Assembly: GCF_024623785.1 (NCBI RefSeq)
Contig: NZ_JANKBZ010000021.1
Span: 62,001 to 126,000 of the forward strand
Direction: 5' to 3'
From: Archangium lipolyticum
Lineage (GTDB): Bacteria > Myxococcota > Myxococcia > Myxococcales > Myxococcaceae
DNA: 64,000 nt
This document shows, piece by piece, positions 21,977 through 30,171 of this stretch (position 1 is the stretch's first letter; each line of letters begins with the position of its first letter). The notes under the pieces are model-generated. The model ran no database searches. It was not told where the DNA came from and was given only the letters and a program-made list of their open reading frames with translations. Position numbers and translations under genes: made by a program.

Positions 21977-22530
21977 TGCTTCAGCTTGTAGGTGGAGACG
22001 GTCGTCCACGCCGTCAGGTTCTCGGAAGCGGCGTGCGGCTCCAGGCGCAGGCTCTTCACCTTCACCACGCCCGGTCCGCTCTCCACCGATGACAGGAAGT
22101 CGTGCAGCTTGCGCAGGTCCACGTCGGTGAACGTCAGCTCCACCGAGCTCTCGATGATCTGCCCATCACCGATGCCCACGTCGTTCTTGGGCGTCATGTT
22201 GGGCACCGTCAGTCCCGCCCGGGTGGCCTTGTCCTCGATGTAGCTCATCAGCCGCACGTCGCTGGCGGTGAGCTGCTGCTCGATGGCCTGCCGCGCCTGG
22301 GTGGCCTGCTGGTAGCTGGCCGCCAGCGTCTGCACCTCGCGCAGCTTCGCCATCTTCTGGTCCGTGCGCTTGCGGTAGCTGGCCGCGCTGTTGGAGAAGG
22401 AGAACAGGATGACGAACAGCACGAAGGCCAGCACCGCGCCTCCGGACGCCAGCACCATCTGGCGCTCCCGGTTGGTCAGCCGCTCGAACCAGGCCCGGGC
22501 GTCGTTGAGGAGTCCTCGAATCTTTTCCAT
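21973..22530 (-). CDS. gspM: Type II secretion protein GspM
   Basis: 185 residues; start MEKIRGLLNDAR, two bases after the gspL stop. Bitopic inner-membrane protein: short cytoplasmic helix, transmembrane segment ~24-45 (GGAVLAFVLFVILFSF), coiled coil, then a ferredoxin-like periplasmic domain (SVELTFTDVDLRKLHDFLSSVE, VKVKSLRLEP). Works with GspL to anchor the GspE ATPase. The domain order matches PilO/GspM-type proteins. Confidence 0.88.
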   Translation of the reverse strand: MEKIRGLLNDARAWFERLTNRERQMVLASGGAVLAFVLFVILFSFSNSAASYRKRTDQKMAKLREVQTLAASYQQATQARQAIEQQLTASDVRLMSYIEDKATRAGLTVPNMTPKNDVGIGDGQIIESSVELTFTDVDLRKLHDFLSSVESGPGVVKVKSLRLEPHAASENLTAWTTVSTYKLKQ

Positions 22531-22532
22531 GT

Positions 22533-24131
22533 CTAGCTCTCCCCTCCCTGGACCTGCTCGGGGCACTGCACCTGGATGTCCAGGCGGAACGTCACCTTGT
22601 TGCCGTCCCGGGTCTTCTCCACCTTGCCCTCCTTCACTTCCTTGAAGCAGCGGTGGCCCTTGAGCGCGGTGGCGATGGTGTCGATCTGCTTGGAGCTGTC
22701 CGTCTCCCCGCGCACGCTGATGCGCTCGAGGTCGATGTCGATGCGGTCGAACGTCACCGGCACGTCCGCGGGCACCCGCTGCGTCATCTCCGCCAGCAGG
22801 TTGACGGCCGACAGCTTCGGCAGCGCCGCGGCGGGGCTCTCCACGCCCTTGAGCCGGTTGAGCGCGAGGTCATAGTTCTTCTCGCACGCGCCGAGGATGT
22901 TCTTGGTGACGTCGCACAGCACGGCGTCCACCTGGGCCTCGCGCCGCGCCAGCACCGAGTTGCGCACCACGCCGCTGGCGATGAGCAGCAGCAGCAGGGT
23001 GGCGGCGAACGAGGCGAGCAGCCCCACCTTGTCCTTCACGTAGTCGTAGTCGCCCTTGAAGGCGAACTCGCCCCGGCGCAGGTTGAAGCGCGGCGCCTTG
23101 GCGCCCGTGGCCTGGCCGCGCAGCGCGAGCGAGTAGGCCTGCATCACCGCCGGCTGCTCCGAGGCGGGCACCGCGGCGGAGGCCTCTCGCGGCAGTGCCA
23201 GCACGCGCGTGGGCAGCCCCAGGTCCTTGCCCAGCTGCTCGGCCAGGCCCGGCATGCGCGCGGTGCCTCCGCACAGCAGCACGGCGCCCACCTGACGGCG
23301 GGTGCGCGCGGTGAAGGACTTGAAGGACGGACGCAGCTCGCGCAGCACCGGCTGCAGGCCACGCACGAAGGCCGCCGCGGCGCGCTCCCCATCCGGCCCC
23401 TGGGCCTGGGCCGCGCTCGCCAGCGCTCCGTGCGACTCCTTCCAGTGGTGCGCCTCCGGCAGCGGCGTCTGGAACTCGGCGGCCAGCGCGCGGCTGAGCC
23501 CCTGTCCACCACCGGCGAAGGTGCGCGCGAACTCCACGCCCACCCCGGGCCGGCCGATGGCCAGCGTCGTGCGCTCGTGGCCGATGTCCACGATGGCCAC
23601 CGTCTCCGATTCCAGGTCCGCCAGGAGGCTCGCCTGCTGCAGCAGCATGTTCTGGTAGGTGATGCCCGGGTGCGTCACCACGCGCGGATCCACCCCCGCC
23701 TCGTTCAGCACCCCGAGCAGCGTCGCGAGCTCCTCGCGCCGCACCACGCCCACCAGCAGCTCGCTGCCCTTGTCCTTCACCTGCGTGGCCACCTGGTAGT
23801 CGAAGACGGCCTCGCCCAGGTCGAACGGAATCTGGCTCTCCACCTCGAAGGGGATGGTGGCTTCGATCCGCTTGGGGTCGGTGAAGGGCAGGGAGAGCTG
23901 GTGCGTGGCCAGCGACTGGCCGGGCAGCGACACCACCACCTGATCCACGTGCTGCATCTCGGGGTGCGCCAGCAGCTCGCGCAGGGCCGCGCGCAGCGTC
24001 TCCTGACGCTCACCCTCGGGAGCGCGGCGCACCTCGGCCCAGGCCTTCACGGCCGAGCTCCGCGTGCTCGCGTCGAGCAGCAACCCCTTCACGGAGTGGC
24101 TGCCCAGGTCCAGACCAAGAATCCGGGCCAT
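22533..24131 (-). CDS. gspL: Type II secretion protein GspL, PilM-like
   Basis: 532 residues. The cytoplasmic domain is an actin-like ATPase fold as in PilM/GspL: GLDLGSHSVKGLLLD (phosphate-1 loop), VVVSLPGQ, VAIVDIGHERTTLAIG (phosphate-2), LLCGGTARMPGLAEQL (adenosine motif). A transmembrane helix (~375-396, VGLLASFAATLLLLLIASGVV) is followed by a PilN-like ferredoxin-type periplasmic domain (PVTFDRIDIDLERISVRGE). Gap to gspK is three bases. In T2SS this protein docks GspE; the full-length PilM part suggests the nucleotide-binding pocket is kept. Confidence 0.92.
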   Translation of the reverse strand: MARILGLDLGSHSVKGLLLDASTRSSAVKAWAEVRRAPEGERQETLRAALRELLAHPEMQHVDQVVVSLPGQSLATHQLSLPFTDPKRIEATIPFEVESQIPFDLGEAVFDYQVATQVKDKGSELLVGVVRREELATLLGVLNEAGVDPRVVTHPGITYQNMLLQQASLLADLESETVAIVDIGHERTTLAIGRPGVGVEFARTFAGGGQGLSRALAAEFQTPLPEAHHWKESHGALASAAQAQGPDGERAAAAFVRGLQPVLRELRPSFKSFTARTRRQVGAVLLCGGTARMPGLAEQLGKDLGLPTRVLALPREASAAVPASEQPAVMQAYSLALRGQATGAKAPRFNLRRGEFAFKGDYDYVKDKVGLLASFAATLLLLLIASGVVRNSVLARREAQVDAVLCDVTKNILGACEKNYDLALNRLKGVESPAAALPKLSAVNLLAEMTQRVPADVPVTFDRIDIDLERISVRGETDSSKQIDTIATALKGHRCFKEVKEGKVEKTRDGNKVTFRLDIQVQCPEQVQGGES

Positions 24132-24134
24132 TCG

Positions 24135-25478
24135 TTATTCCTCTCTCCAATACAGGAGCTTGCCAAGTCCGTCGTCGAGCTTGATCACGGCGCTGATGGT
24201 CTTCTGGACCGAGCCCGCTTCTCCGACGGACTTGATGCTGAAAGTGGTGCTCTTGTCGCCGAGCAGGCGGTTGCCGGCCACGTTCGCCTTGAGCGCCGGG
24301 TTGACGGCGATGCCCGCGCCCTCGATGGCCGTCACGAAGTCCGCCACGCTCGTGCCGAAGAAGCTGAAGGCACGCGCCGCGCGGATGCGGCTGATGAGCT
24401 CCTGGACGAAGACCGGGTCCTTCAGCCGCGGGTCCGGCCGGGCAGGGTCCGCCGCCGACAGGATGGCCATGTACATCATCAGCGGGTCATCCGTGTTGAC
24501 GTTGGGCTTGGAGTTGACGTCCGGGTACACCGTGAGCCGGTCCCGGAAGGCGGCCATGAAGCGGTCGTTCACCCCGTACACCCGGTACAGCTCGTCCATG
24601 CTGTCGAAGCGCGCGTTCTTCGGCTGGTAGCGCGGATCGAAGCGGCTGTAGGGCCCACCCTCGTCCGAGAAGCCGCTGGAGAGCGGGTTGACGGAATCGT
24701 TGAGGTTGAGGGCCGACTGCACCTGGTCCTCGTCCACCCAGTCCTTGAGGGCGATGATCACGTCCTGCGGCGAGACGCGCACGCCATTGGCGTCCTCTCG
24801 CGAGAACAGGAACTCGAAGCGCTTGTCCCCGAGCAGGTCCATCAACCGCATGGCGGTGGGGAGCGCGTCACCGCTGCCCGCGTTGAGGCGGTGCAGGTTG
24901 AGCTTCTCCTCCTCGTCGGAGATGGTGGCCAGGAAGCAGCCGTTGAAGCCGCCGAAGGAGCGCCTCTCCGGCCCCAGCGCGATTTCGGGTTCCGCCTTCT
25001 CGTCGTCCTCGTGGAGCGTGGGCCGGTCGGAGGACTCCTCGCTCGCGCCCTCTGCCTCCGCGCCACCGCCCGCCACCATGCCCTTGAGCATGTGGCAATC
25101 CACGCGCGCCAGCTTCCACAGCTGGATGTTCAGCGAGGATGCCGGCTGCTGGCCGCCGGGCGGCGTGCCGCCACCGAGCAGGCTGCCCGCGATGGCCCCG
25201 AGATTCGGGATGGGCGTCTGATCCACCTGCTTCTGGAAGCGCAGCAGCAGGCGCGAGAGCGCCACGCCCGAGCGCGCCATGTACGTGGCCTGCAGCTCGT
25301 CGCGCTGGTTGGACGCCAGCTGGAGGTCCACGCGCGTGTTGTAGGCGAACTCCGTGGCCACGACGGTCAGCAGGGTGATGGCCACCACCGCGATGATGAG
25401 CGCCACGCCGCGCTCACGGCGGTCCTTGCGGGCATCCCGGCGGGCTCGCGGGGCCTTCTCGTGCTCGGGGCTCGTCAT
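24135..25478 (-). CDS. gspK: Type II secretion minor pseudopilin GspK
   Basis: 447 residues; start MTSPEHEKAPRARRD, the frame upstream (53 codons) is not protein-like. Prepilin signal RRERG|VALIIAVVAITLL with cleavage after Gly24; it lacks Glu at mature position 5, as usual for GspK. The large globular head contains helical and calcium-binding-like sequence (SDEEEKLNLHRLNAGSG, SSGFSDEGGPYSRFD), consistent with the tip pseudopilin. A Gly/Pro/Gln-rich loop (LLGGGTPPGGQQPAS) and an acidic stretch interrupt the head. Sits two bases after gspJ. Confidence 0.93.
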   Translation of the reverse strand: MTSPEHEKAPRARRDARKDRRERGVALIIAVVAITLLTVVATEFAYNTRVDLQLASNQRDELQATYMARSGVALSRLLLRFQKQVDQTPIPNLGAIAGSLLGGGTPPGGQQPASSLNIQLWKLARVDCHMLKGMVAGGGAEAEGASEESSDRPTLHEDDEKAEPEIALGPERRSFGGFNGCFLATISDEEEKLNLHRLNAGSGDALPTAMRLMDLLGDKRFEFLFSREDANGVRVSPQDVIIALKDWVDEDQVQSALNLNDSVNPLSSGFSDEGGPYSRFDPRYQPKNARFDSMDELYRVYGVNDRFMAAFRDRLTVYPDVNSKPNVNTDDPLMMYMAILSAADPARPDPRLKDPVFVQELISRIRAARAFSFFGTSVADFVTAIEGAGIAVNPALKANVAGNRLLGDKSTTFSIKSVGEAGSVQKTISAVIKLDDGLGKLLYWREE

Positions 25479-25480
25479 GG

Positions 25481-26152
25481 TCAGTACCTGGGCAGCTCCG
25501 TGTTGAGCATCACACGGGTCTGGGTGGTGTAGCGGACTTCCTTGTTGGTCTCGTCGAGCGCCACCACGGTGATGCGCACGCGCGTGGGCAGCTTGGACTT
25601 GTGCTCCACCCGGCGGGTGTCCCACTCGTCCACCCACTCCTTGCGGTCGGCGTCCCAGTAGGAGAGCTCGAGCTGCTTCACGCCCTCGAAGAGGACATCC
25701 GTCGTTCCACCGCGATCCATCCGGTCCTCAACATTCGGATTCACGCGTCGCATCAGGTCCTGACGGCTGCCGGCCCCTCGTTCCGTGGACGACTGGACGA
25801 AGTACTCCACGATCGCCTGATCGGACTCCTTGGCGTCCGTGTACATGCGCTGGTGCGCGAAGGTGGTGAAAAGCAGCCGGTCCTCCTCACCCACGAAGTT
25901 GGTGGGCCGGTCGTTCTGGTCGCGGTAGCGCCGGGCGTCGTAGCGGTCGCTCACGAAGGCGGAGCCGATCTCCCGCGCCATGCGGTTCATGGCCACCCGC
26001 ACCTCGCGGTAGTGATCGGCCTCTCCCTCGACCACTTCCTTGGCGTGGAAGCCCGTCTGGAAGGCCATGCCCACCATCGCCCCCATGAGGGCGGTGATGG
26101 CCACGGCGATCATGACCTCCATCAACGTGAAGCCACGTGCCGAGCGCCTCAT
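25481..26152 (-). CDS. gspJ: Type II secretion minor pseudopilin GspJ
   Basis: 223 residues. Prepilin motif RSARG|FTLMEVMIAVAITALMGAMV with Glu5. A beta-rich C-terminal head (LELSYWDADRKEWVDEWDTRR, RVRITVVALDE, TTQTRVMLNT) follows. The ATG lies inside the gspI stop (ATGA overlap), so the pair is translationally coupled. Together with GspI and GspK it forms the tip complex of the pseudopilus. Confidence 0.92.
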   Translation of the reverse strand: MRRSARGFTLMEVMIAVAITALMGAMVGMAFQTGFHAKEVVEGEADHYREVRVAMNRMAREIGSAFVSDRYDARRYRDQNDRPTNFVGEEDRLLFTTFAHQRMYTDAKESDQAIVEYFVQSSTERGAGSRQDLMRRVNPNVEDRMDRGGTTDVLFEGVKQLELSYWDADRKEWVDEWDTRRVEHKSKLPTRVRITVVALDETNKEVRYTTQTRVMLNTELPRY

Positions 26153-26979
26153 CGCGTCATCCCTCCGCCGGGGACCATGCCGCCGCCACCGCCGCGCTGC
26201 TGGAGCCAGTCGCTGCGCTTCATCAACGGCTGACCCGTCGTCGGATCCATCATCTGTCCGTTGGGGCCGGGCACGGGGTTGGGCACGATGAAGCCGGTGC
26301 CCGGATTCACCCACTGGTTGTTCATCTCGCCGGGCTGCCGGCCCTGCTGGGACGTGAAGGCGCTGCTGCCATTGCGGTCCGAGCCGGGGCCCAGCGACAC
26401 CACGTGCGTGACGACATCCAGGCTCTCCACCTGCGTGCCCTCGCGCCAGTAGACGGTGAGGTGCACCTCGCGCACCGTCTGGGTGATCTGCTGCACCATC
26501 TGGGTGAACATGGGCTGGGCCATGCCCATCGCCGCGCCCGCCATGGGGTTGGTGGTGGTCTGCGAGGGGCCGCTCTTGCCATCCTTGCCCCCGCCCCCGC
26601 CGAACATGGAGGCCAGGCCGCTCAGGTCCCCGCCCTCGCCGATGGGCAGGTTGAAGATGGCGCCGATGAGCTGATCCGGCGACACATTCTCGGTGTTCGG
26701 GGCGATGATCTTCGCCCGCCACTTGAAGTTGTCCCAGCCCTCCTGGGAGAAGTCGCCTGACTCCTCCTTGTCATCGAGGGAGAAGCCATCGTCGTAGAGT
26801 TCCTGCTCCAGGTCCGTCATCTTCGAGCGGGCCAGGAGCGTGGCCACGGTGAGCTTCTTGGCGTAGGCGTGGTTGGCTATCGCGCCGGAGTTGATGTCGA
26901 AGATGGCCATGAGCGCCAGCGCCAGGATGGCGAGCGCCACCACCGTCTCCAACAGGGTGAAGCCACGGGTGTGTCTCAT
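26149..26979 (-). CDS. gspI: Type II secretion minor pseudopilin GspI, enlarged
   Basis: 276 residues, about twice the usual ~125. Prepilin motif RHTRG|FTLLETVVALAILALALMAIFDI with Glu5. The extra length comes from a mid-protein Gly-rich/Met-rich insert (GLASMFGGGGGKDGKSGPS ... GAAMGMAQPMFTQM) and a long Gly/Pro/Met-rich C-terminus (NPVPGPNGQMMDPTTGQ, GGGGGMVPGGGM). Conserved GspI strands are still readable (VREVHLTVYWREG, DVVTHVVSLG). The start overlaps the gspH stop (ATGA) and its stop overlaps the gspJ start. Assignment rests on operon position and motif. Confidence 0.88.
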   Translation of the reverse strand: MRHTRGFTLLETVVALAILALALMAIFDINSGAIANHAYAKKLTVATLLARSKMTDLEQELYDDGFSLDDKEESGDFSQEGWDNFKWRAKIIAPNTENVSPDQLIGAIFNLPIGEGGDLSGLASMFGGGGGKDGKSGPSQTTTNPMAGAAMGMAQPMFTQMVQQITQTVREVHLTVYWREGTQVESLDVVTHVVSLGPGSDRNGSSAFTSQQGRQPGEMNNQWVNPGTGFIVPNPVPGPNGQMMDPTTGQPLMKRSDWLQQRGGGGGMVPGGGMTR

Positions 26980-27698
26980 GACCGGGGCACCTCCAGCGCC
27001 TCGCCCACGATCTCGACCTTGCCGGTCAGGGGCGAGACGGCGAGCGTCCAGACGTTGTCACCCTGGCGCACGTAGACATGGGCCTTCTCCGTGTAACCCT
27101 GGGGGAAGAAGTAGAGGTAGGCGGCGCCCTTCTCGACGGCCTCGCGCTGGTGGCGCGTCCACACGGAGACGGTGACGTCCGAGGGCAGCTCGCGCGGCTT
27201 GATCTCCTCGGCGGTGAAGTCGGAGAAGCGGGCGGCGTTCTCCACGCGGCTCTCCTCCTGCGCGAGGATCTCATCCAGGCCGGGCTCTTCATCGCTGTCG
27301 CGCGCGTAGTTGCGGCGCGTGTCGGAGCCGCCCCGGTTGCGCTTCGCGTCCTCCCGCTCACGGGTCTCGTCGCGCAGCATCGTGTCCCGGTCGCGCGCGG
27401 TGGTGACGTTCCCCGCGGCGCACTCGGCGCGGTAGCGCGTGGGCTCCTCTTCCTCGGCCTTCGGATCCGCCAGCTCGAAGACGAGCCGGCACGTCTTTCC
27501 GGTGAGCGCGGCGGTGTCGTACAGCGAGCGGATGGTGCCAGCCAGCTCGGCGGCGGACGCCTTGGCCTTGGCGCCGGTGATGGAGCCGATGGACAGGGTG
27601 ACGGCGGCGAAGAGCACCGCGGCGATGCCCAGCGCGATGGACACCTCGATGAGGGTGAAGCCGCGCTCCCGCGCCCTGCTCCGGGCGAGCCCGTTCAT
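26976..27698 (-). CDS. gspH: Type II secretion minor pseudopilin GspH
   Basis: 240 residues, longer than typical (~150-170). Prepilin motif RERG|FTLIEVSIALGIAAVLFAAV with Glu5 (G13|F14). A strongly charged insert (~100-150: DRDTMLRDETREREDAKRN, then RDSDEEPGLDEILAQEESR) separates the helical stem from the C-terminal head (SDVTVSVWTRHQREAVEKG, YLYFFPQGYTEKAHVYV). The start overlaps the preceding GspG-like gene's stop (ATGA). Confidence 0.88.
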   Translation of the reverse strand: MNGLARSRARERGFTLIEVSIALGIAAVLFAAVTLSIGSITGAKAKASAAELAGTIRSLYDTAALTGKTCRLVFELADPKAEEEEPTRYRAECAAGNVTTARDRDTMLRDETREREDAKRNRGGSDTRRNYARDSDEEPGLDEILAQEESRVENAARFSDFTAEEIKPRELPSDVTVSVWTRHQREAVEKGAAYLYFFPQGYTEKAHVYVRQGDNVWTLAVSPLTGKVEIVGEALEVPRS

Positions 27699-28180
27699 GG
27701 CTGGCCTCCTCGTGCCGCCTCCTGCTGCTGCTCGGGCGTGCCCAGGATGGCGTTGTTCAGCACGCCCCCGCTGATGAGGTCCGAGTCGTCCCCGGAGCCG
27801 CCGGGCAGGCCGTCCGCGCCATAGGACAGGACGTAGCCCTTCCCACCATCCATCCGGTACTGGTACGGGCGCCCCCAGGGATCCGCGGGCATCTCCTTGA
27901 GCAGGCCCACCTGGACGAGCGGATAGAAGTTCTCCGCCTGGGAGGGGAAGCGCCCGGTGATGCGGTGGTAGGACTTGAAGTAGCCCTCCAGCCCGCGGAT
28001 CTCCGCGCGCGTCTGACGCTGCAGCGGACTGAGCGTCTCGTCGAAGGTGAGGCTGGCGATGCCGAAGGCGCCCGCCGTGGCCGCGAGGATGACCCCGGCG
28101 ACGAGGAGCCGCCCCACGTGGGACGGACGCGCCGTCGCTTCGGTCTGCTGCTGCGTGGGGGCGTGCTCTGAGGTCGTCAT
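27695..28180 (-). CDS. GspG-like protein lacking a prepilin cleavage motif
   Basis: 161 residues between gspG and gspH. The C-terminal half matches the GspG head: MPADPWGRPYQYRMDGGKG, SYGADGLPGGSGDDSDLIS, the same calcium-loop pattern as GspG (DPWGNEYVY, YGADGTQGGEGPDSDIS). The N-terminus does not: instead of G|FTLIE it has an unrelated 22-residue soluble tail and then a transmembrane segment (LLVAGVILAATAGAFGIASL, 25-44) with no Glu5. It should therefore stay a membrane-anchored protein rather than be processed into the pilus (inference). MTTSEHAP is the start; the overlap with gspH and the 22-base spacing to gspG place it firmly in the operon. Confidence 0.78.
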   Translation of the reverse strand: MTTSEHAPTQQQTEATARPSHVGRLLVAGVILAATAGAFGIASLTFDETLSPLQRQTRAEIRGLEGYFKSYHRITGRFPSQAENFYPLVQVGLLKEMPADPWGRPYQYRMDGGKGYVLSYGADGLPGGSGDDSDLISGGVLNNAILGTPEQQQEAARGGQP

Positions 28181-28202
28181 GGGGTCCTCTCGCGTTTCCT
28201 TG

Positions 28203-28619
28203 CTACTTCTGGGCCGCGCCGTCGCGCGAGGAGATGTCCGAGTCGGGACCCTCGCCGCCCTGCGTGCCGTCGGCACCGTAGGACACGATGACGGGCTTGC
28301 CGCCCTCGTTCATGTACACGTACTCGTTGCCCCAGGGATCGGTGGGGACGCGCTCCAGGTTGTTCGTGTCCACGAGCGCCTTCAGGCCGGTGCCCGTGTC
28401 GGGGTACTTGCCCTTCTTCGTGTAGTAGAGCTTGAGGGCCTGCTGGATGTTGCCGATGTCCAGCCGGGCCGTGTCCTGCTTGGCCTCGTCCAGCTTCGGA
28501 ATCACCGCCACGCCCACCGCGGCCATGATGAGACCCAGGATGGTGATCACCACCATGATCTCGATGAGGGTCATGCCGCGCTCGCGGCGGCGCTGCTGCT
28601 TCGTCTTCTTGTCGCTCAT
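28203..28619 (-). CDS. gspG: Type II secretion major pseudopilin GspG
   Basis: 138 residues. Prepilin motif RRERG|MTLIEIMVVITILGLIMAAV (G15|M16, Glu20 = mature Glu5). GspG signature DTARLDIGNIQQALKLYYTKKGKYPD, then DPWGNEYVYMNEGG and the C-terminal calcium loop GADGTQGGEGPDSDISS. Major subunit of the pseudopilus. The start MSDKKTKQ is preceded by AGGAAAG; MRKDMSDKK, four codons upstream, is possible. Prepilin peptidase (GspO/PilD) is not in this operon. Confidence 0.95.
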   Translation of the reverse strand: MSDKKTKQQRRRERGMTLIEIMVVITILGLIMAAVGVAVIPKLDEAKQDTARLDIGNIQQALKLYYTKKGKYPDTGTGLKALVDTNNLERVPTDPWGNEYVYMNEGGKPVIVSYGADGTQGGEGPDSDISSRDGAAQK

Positions 28620-28685
28620 GTCTTTCCTCATGTGACTTTTCGGCAAGGCGCCGGGAGGTTGGGAAGTCGTTCCTGTCAAAATGTC

Positions 28686-28835
28686 CTAGGGCTGCGTCGC
28701 GCTGCTGGTGGCCGCCGTGCCGGCCTCGGAGTTGGAGGAGTACAGCGCCACCCCCACGGTCAGCAGCGTCGCCGTCAGGGCGAGCAGCGCAGCCAGGGTG
28801 ACGCGCTGGATCCACCGGTCGAGCGTGTCGTTCAT
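28686..28835 (-). CDS. Small single-pass membrane protein in the secretion operon
   Basis: A 49-residue frame, too short for most gene callers: MNDTLDRWIQRVTLAALLAL, then a hydrophobic stretch to ~residue 31 and the polar tail SNSEAGTAATSSATQP. GGAGG lies seven bases before the ATG, a better ribosome site than many neighbours have. It begins 13 bases after the gspF stop and ends 66 bases before the gspG start. Predicted topology is one inner-membrane helix with a short periplasmic tail. No T2SS subunit of this size and type is known to me; it could be an assembly or stability peptide. Whether it is translated cannot be shown here. Confidence 0.6.
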   Translation of the reverse strand: MNDTLDRWIQRVTLAALLALTATLLTVGVALYSSNSEAGTAATSSATQP

Positions 28836-28848
28836 CGTGAAGCCTCCG

Positions 28849-30105
28849 TCACCGGATGGCCGAGTTCACCTGCAGAATCGGCATCAGGACCGAGAAGGCC
28901 ACGAATGCAATGATTACGCCCATGAACACGGTGAGGATGGGCTCGAGCATGGAGGTGAGGGCGCCGATGCGCACGTTCACCTGGTTCTCGTAGCTGTCCG
29001 CCACCGACAACAGCATGTCCTCCAGCTGTCCGGAGCGCTCGCCAATGGAGACCATGTGGTAGACGAGCGGGGGGAACTCGCCCGAGCGCTTGAGGGGCGC
29101 GGCGATGCTCTCACCCTCGCGGACGGCGTCGCGGGCCTTCTCCACCACGTCGGAGAGCACCGAGTTGGTGATGACCGCCTTGGTGATGTCCATGGCCGTC
29201 AGCAGGGGCACGCCGCTCTTGAGGAGCGTGGCGAGCGTGCGGGCGAAGCGCGAGATGGCCAGCAGGCGCAGCAGGCTGCCGAAGATGGGCGCCTTGAGGG
29301 CGAAGCGGTCCCACACGGGCCGGCCCTTGGGGCTGCGGAAGTACGTCGTCAGCGAGAAGGCGATGAGCCCGATGAGCGGGAAGATGATGAACCACCAGTC
29401 CCGCAGGAAGTTGCTGCCCCAGATGAGGATGCGGGTGGTGATGGGCAGGGTGGCCTTCATCGTGGTGAAGATCTTCGTGACCTTCGGGATGACGACCACC
29501 ATCAGCATGGTGAGGATGCCCGCGCCCACCAGCATCATGATGGCGGGGTAGGTCATCGTGCCGATGATCTTCTGCTGCAGCTTGGACTGGCTCTCGGTGA
29601 AGTCCGCCAGGCGCAGGAGCACCGTGTCGAGCGCGCCCGAGTGCTCGCCCGCGCGAATCATGTTCACGTAGAGCGAGCCGAACACCTTCTGGTGCACCGC
29701 GAGCGCGTCCGCCAGGGACGAGCCCTCGTTCACGCGGCTCTTCACCTCGGAGAGGATGAGCTTGAGCTTCTCCTTCTCCACCTGGTCGACCAGCGCGCTG
29801 AGCGACTCCACCAGGGTGACGCCCGCGCCCAGCAGGGTGGCGAGCTGGCGGGTGGTGATGGCGATGTCGTCCGTGGTGATGCGGCCGCGCGCCATCTTGC
29901 CGAAGTTCACCTCGCGGTCGGCCTGGGCCGCGTTGGCGCCCTTGCGCACGCCGGCACGGCCGCCCTCGGCCTGACCGATGACCTCCGTCAGGAACTTGCC
30001 GTCCTTGCGCAGCTGGGAGCGCAGCGTCTTGGGCGAATCCGCCTCAAGCATTCCGCGGATGGATTTTCCGGCCTGATCCAGGGCCTTGTACTCGAAGACT
30101 GGCAT
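28849..30105 (-). CDS. gspF: Type II secretion inner-membrane protein GspF
   Basis: 418 residues. It has the two tandem GspF domains: first ~95-215 (ITTRQLATLLGAGVTLVESL, AGEHSGALDTVL, MTYPAIMMLVGAGILTMLM), second ~295-415 (SRFARTLATLLKSGVPLL, SIGERSGQLEDMLLSVA, LEPILTVFMGVIIAF). Three transmembrane helices are evident. It links GspE with GspL-GspM. The N-terminal domain includes KYKALDQAGKSIRGMLEADS typical of the family. Confidence 0.94.
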   Translation of the reverse strand: MPVFEYKALDQAGKSIRGMLEADSPKTLRSQLRKDGKFLTEVIGQAEGGRAGVRKGANAAQADREVNFGKMARGRITTDDIAITTRQLATLLGAGVTLVESLSALVDQVEKEKLKLILSEVKSRVNEGSSLADALAVHQKVFGSLYVNMIRAGEHSGALDTVLLRLADFTESQSKLQQKIIGTMTYPAIMMLVGAGILTMLMVVVIPKVTKIFTTMKATLPITTRILIWGSNFLRDWWFIIFPLIGLIAFSLTTYFRSPKGRPVWDRFALKAPIFGSLLRLLAISRFARTLATLLKSGVPLLTAMDITKAVITNSVLSDVVEKARDAVREGESIAAPLKRSGEFPPLVYHMVSIGERSGQLEDMLLSVADSYENQVNVRIGALTSMLEPILTVFMGVIIAFVAFSVLMPILQVNSAIR

Positions 30106-30139
30106 GGTGGCTCGCGCAGTAAAACCACACCCCGCGCCA

Positions 30140-30153
30140 CTCCCTTCCGGGAG
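30140..30153 (-). promoter_or_regulatory. Intraoperonic hairpin between gspE and gspF
   Basis: CTCCC-TTCC-GGGAG is a perfect palindrome and is flanked by longer complementary GC arms (CCCCG/CGGGG). It sits in the 66-base gspE-gspF gap, the largest spacer in the first half of the operon. It may set relative amounts of upstream and downstream transcript by stabilising or terminating; the U-tract is missing. Confidence 0.4.
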
Positions 30154-30171
30154 GGCCGGGGCGGGTGTTCT

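Noticed and set aside
22653-25532. A 959-codon plus-strand frame
   Set aside because: Shadow of gspL and gspK on the other strand.
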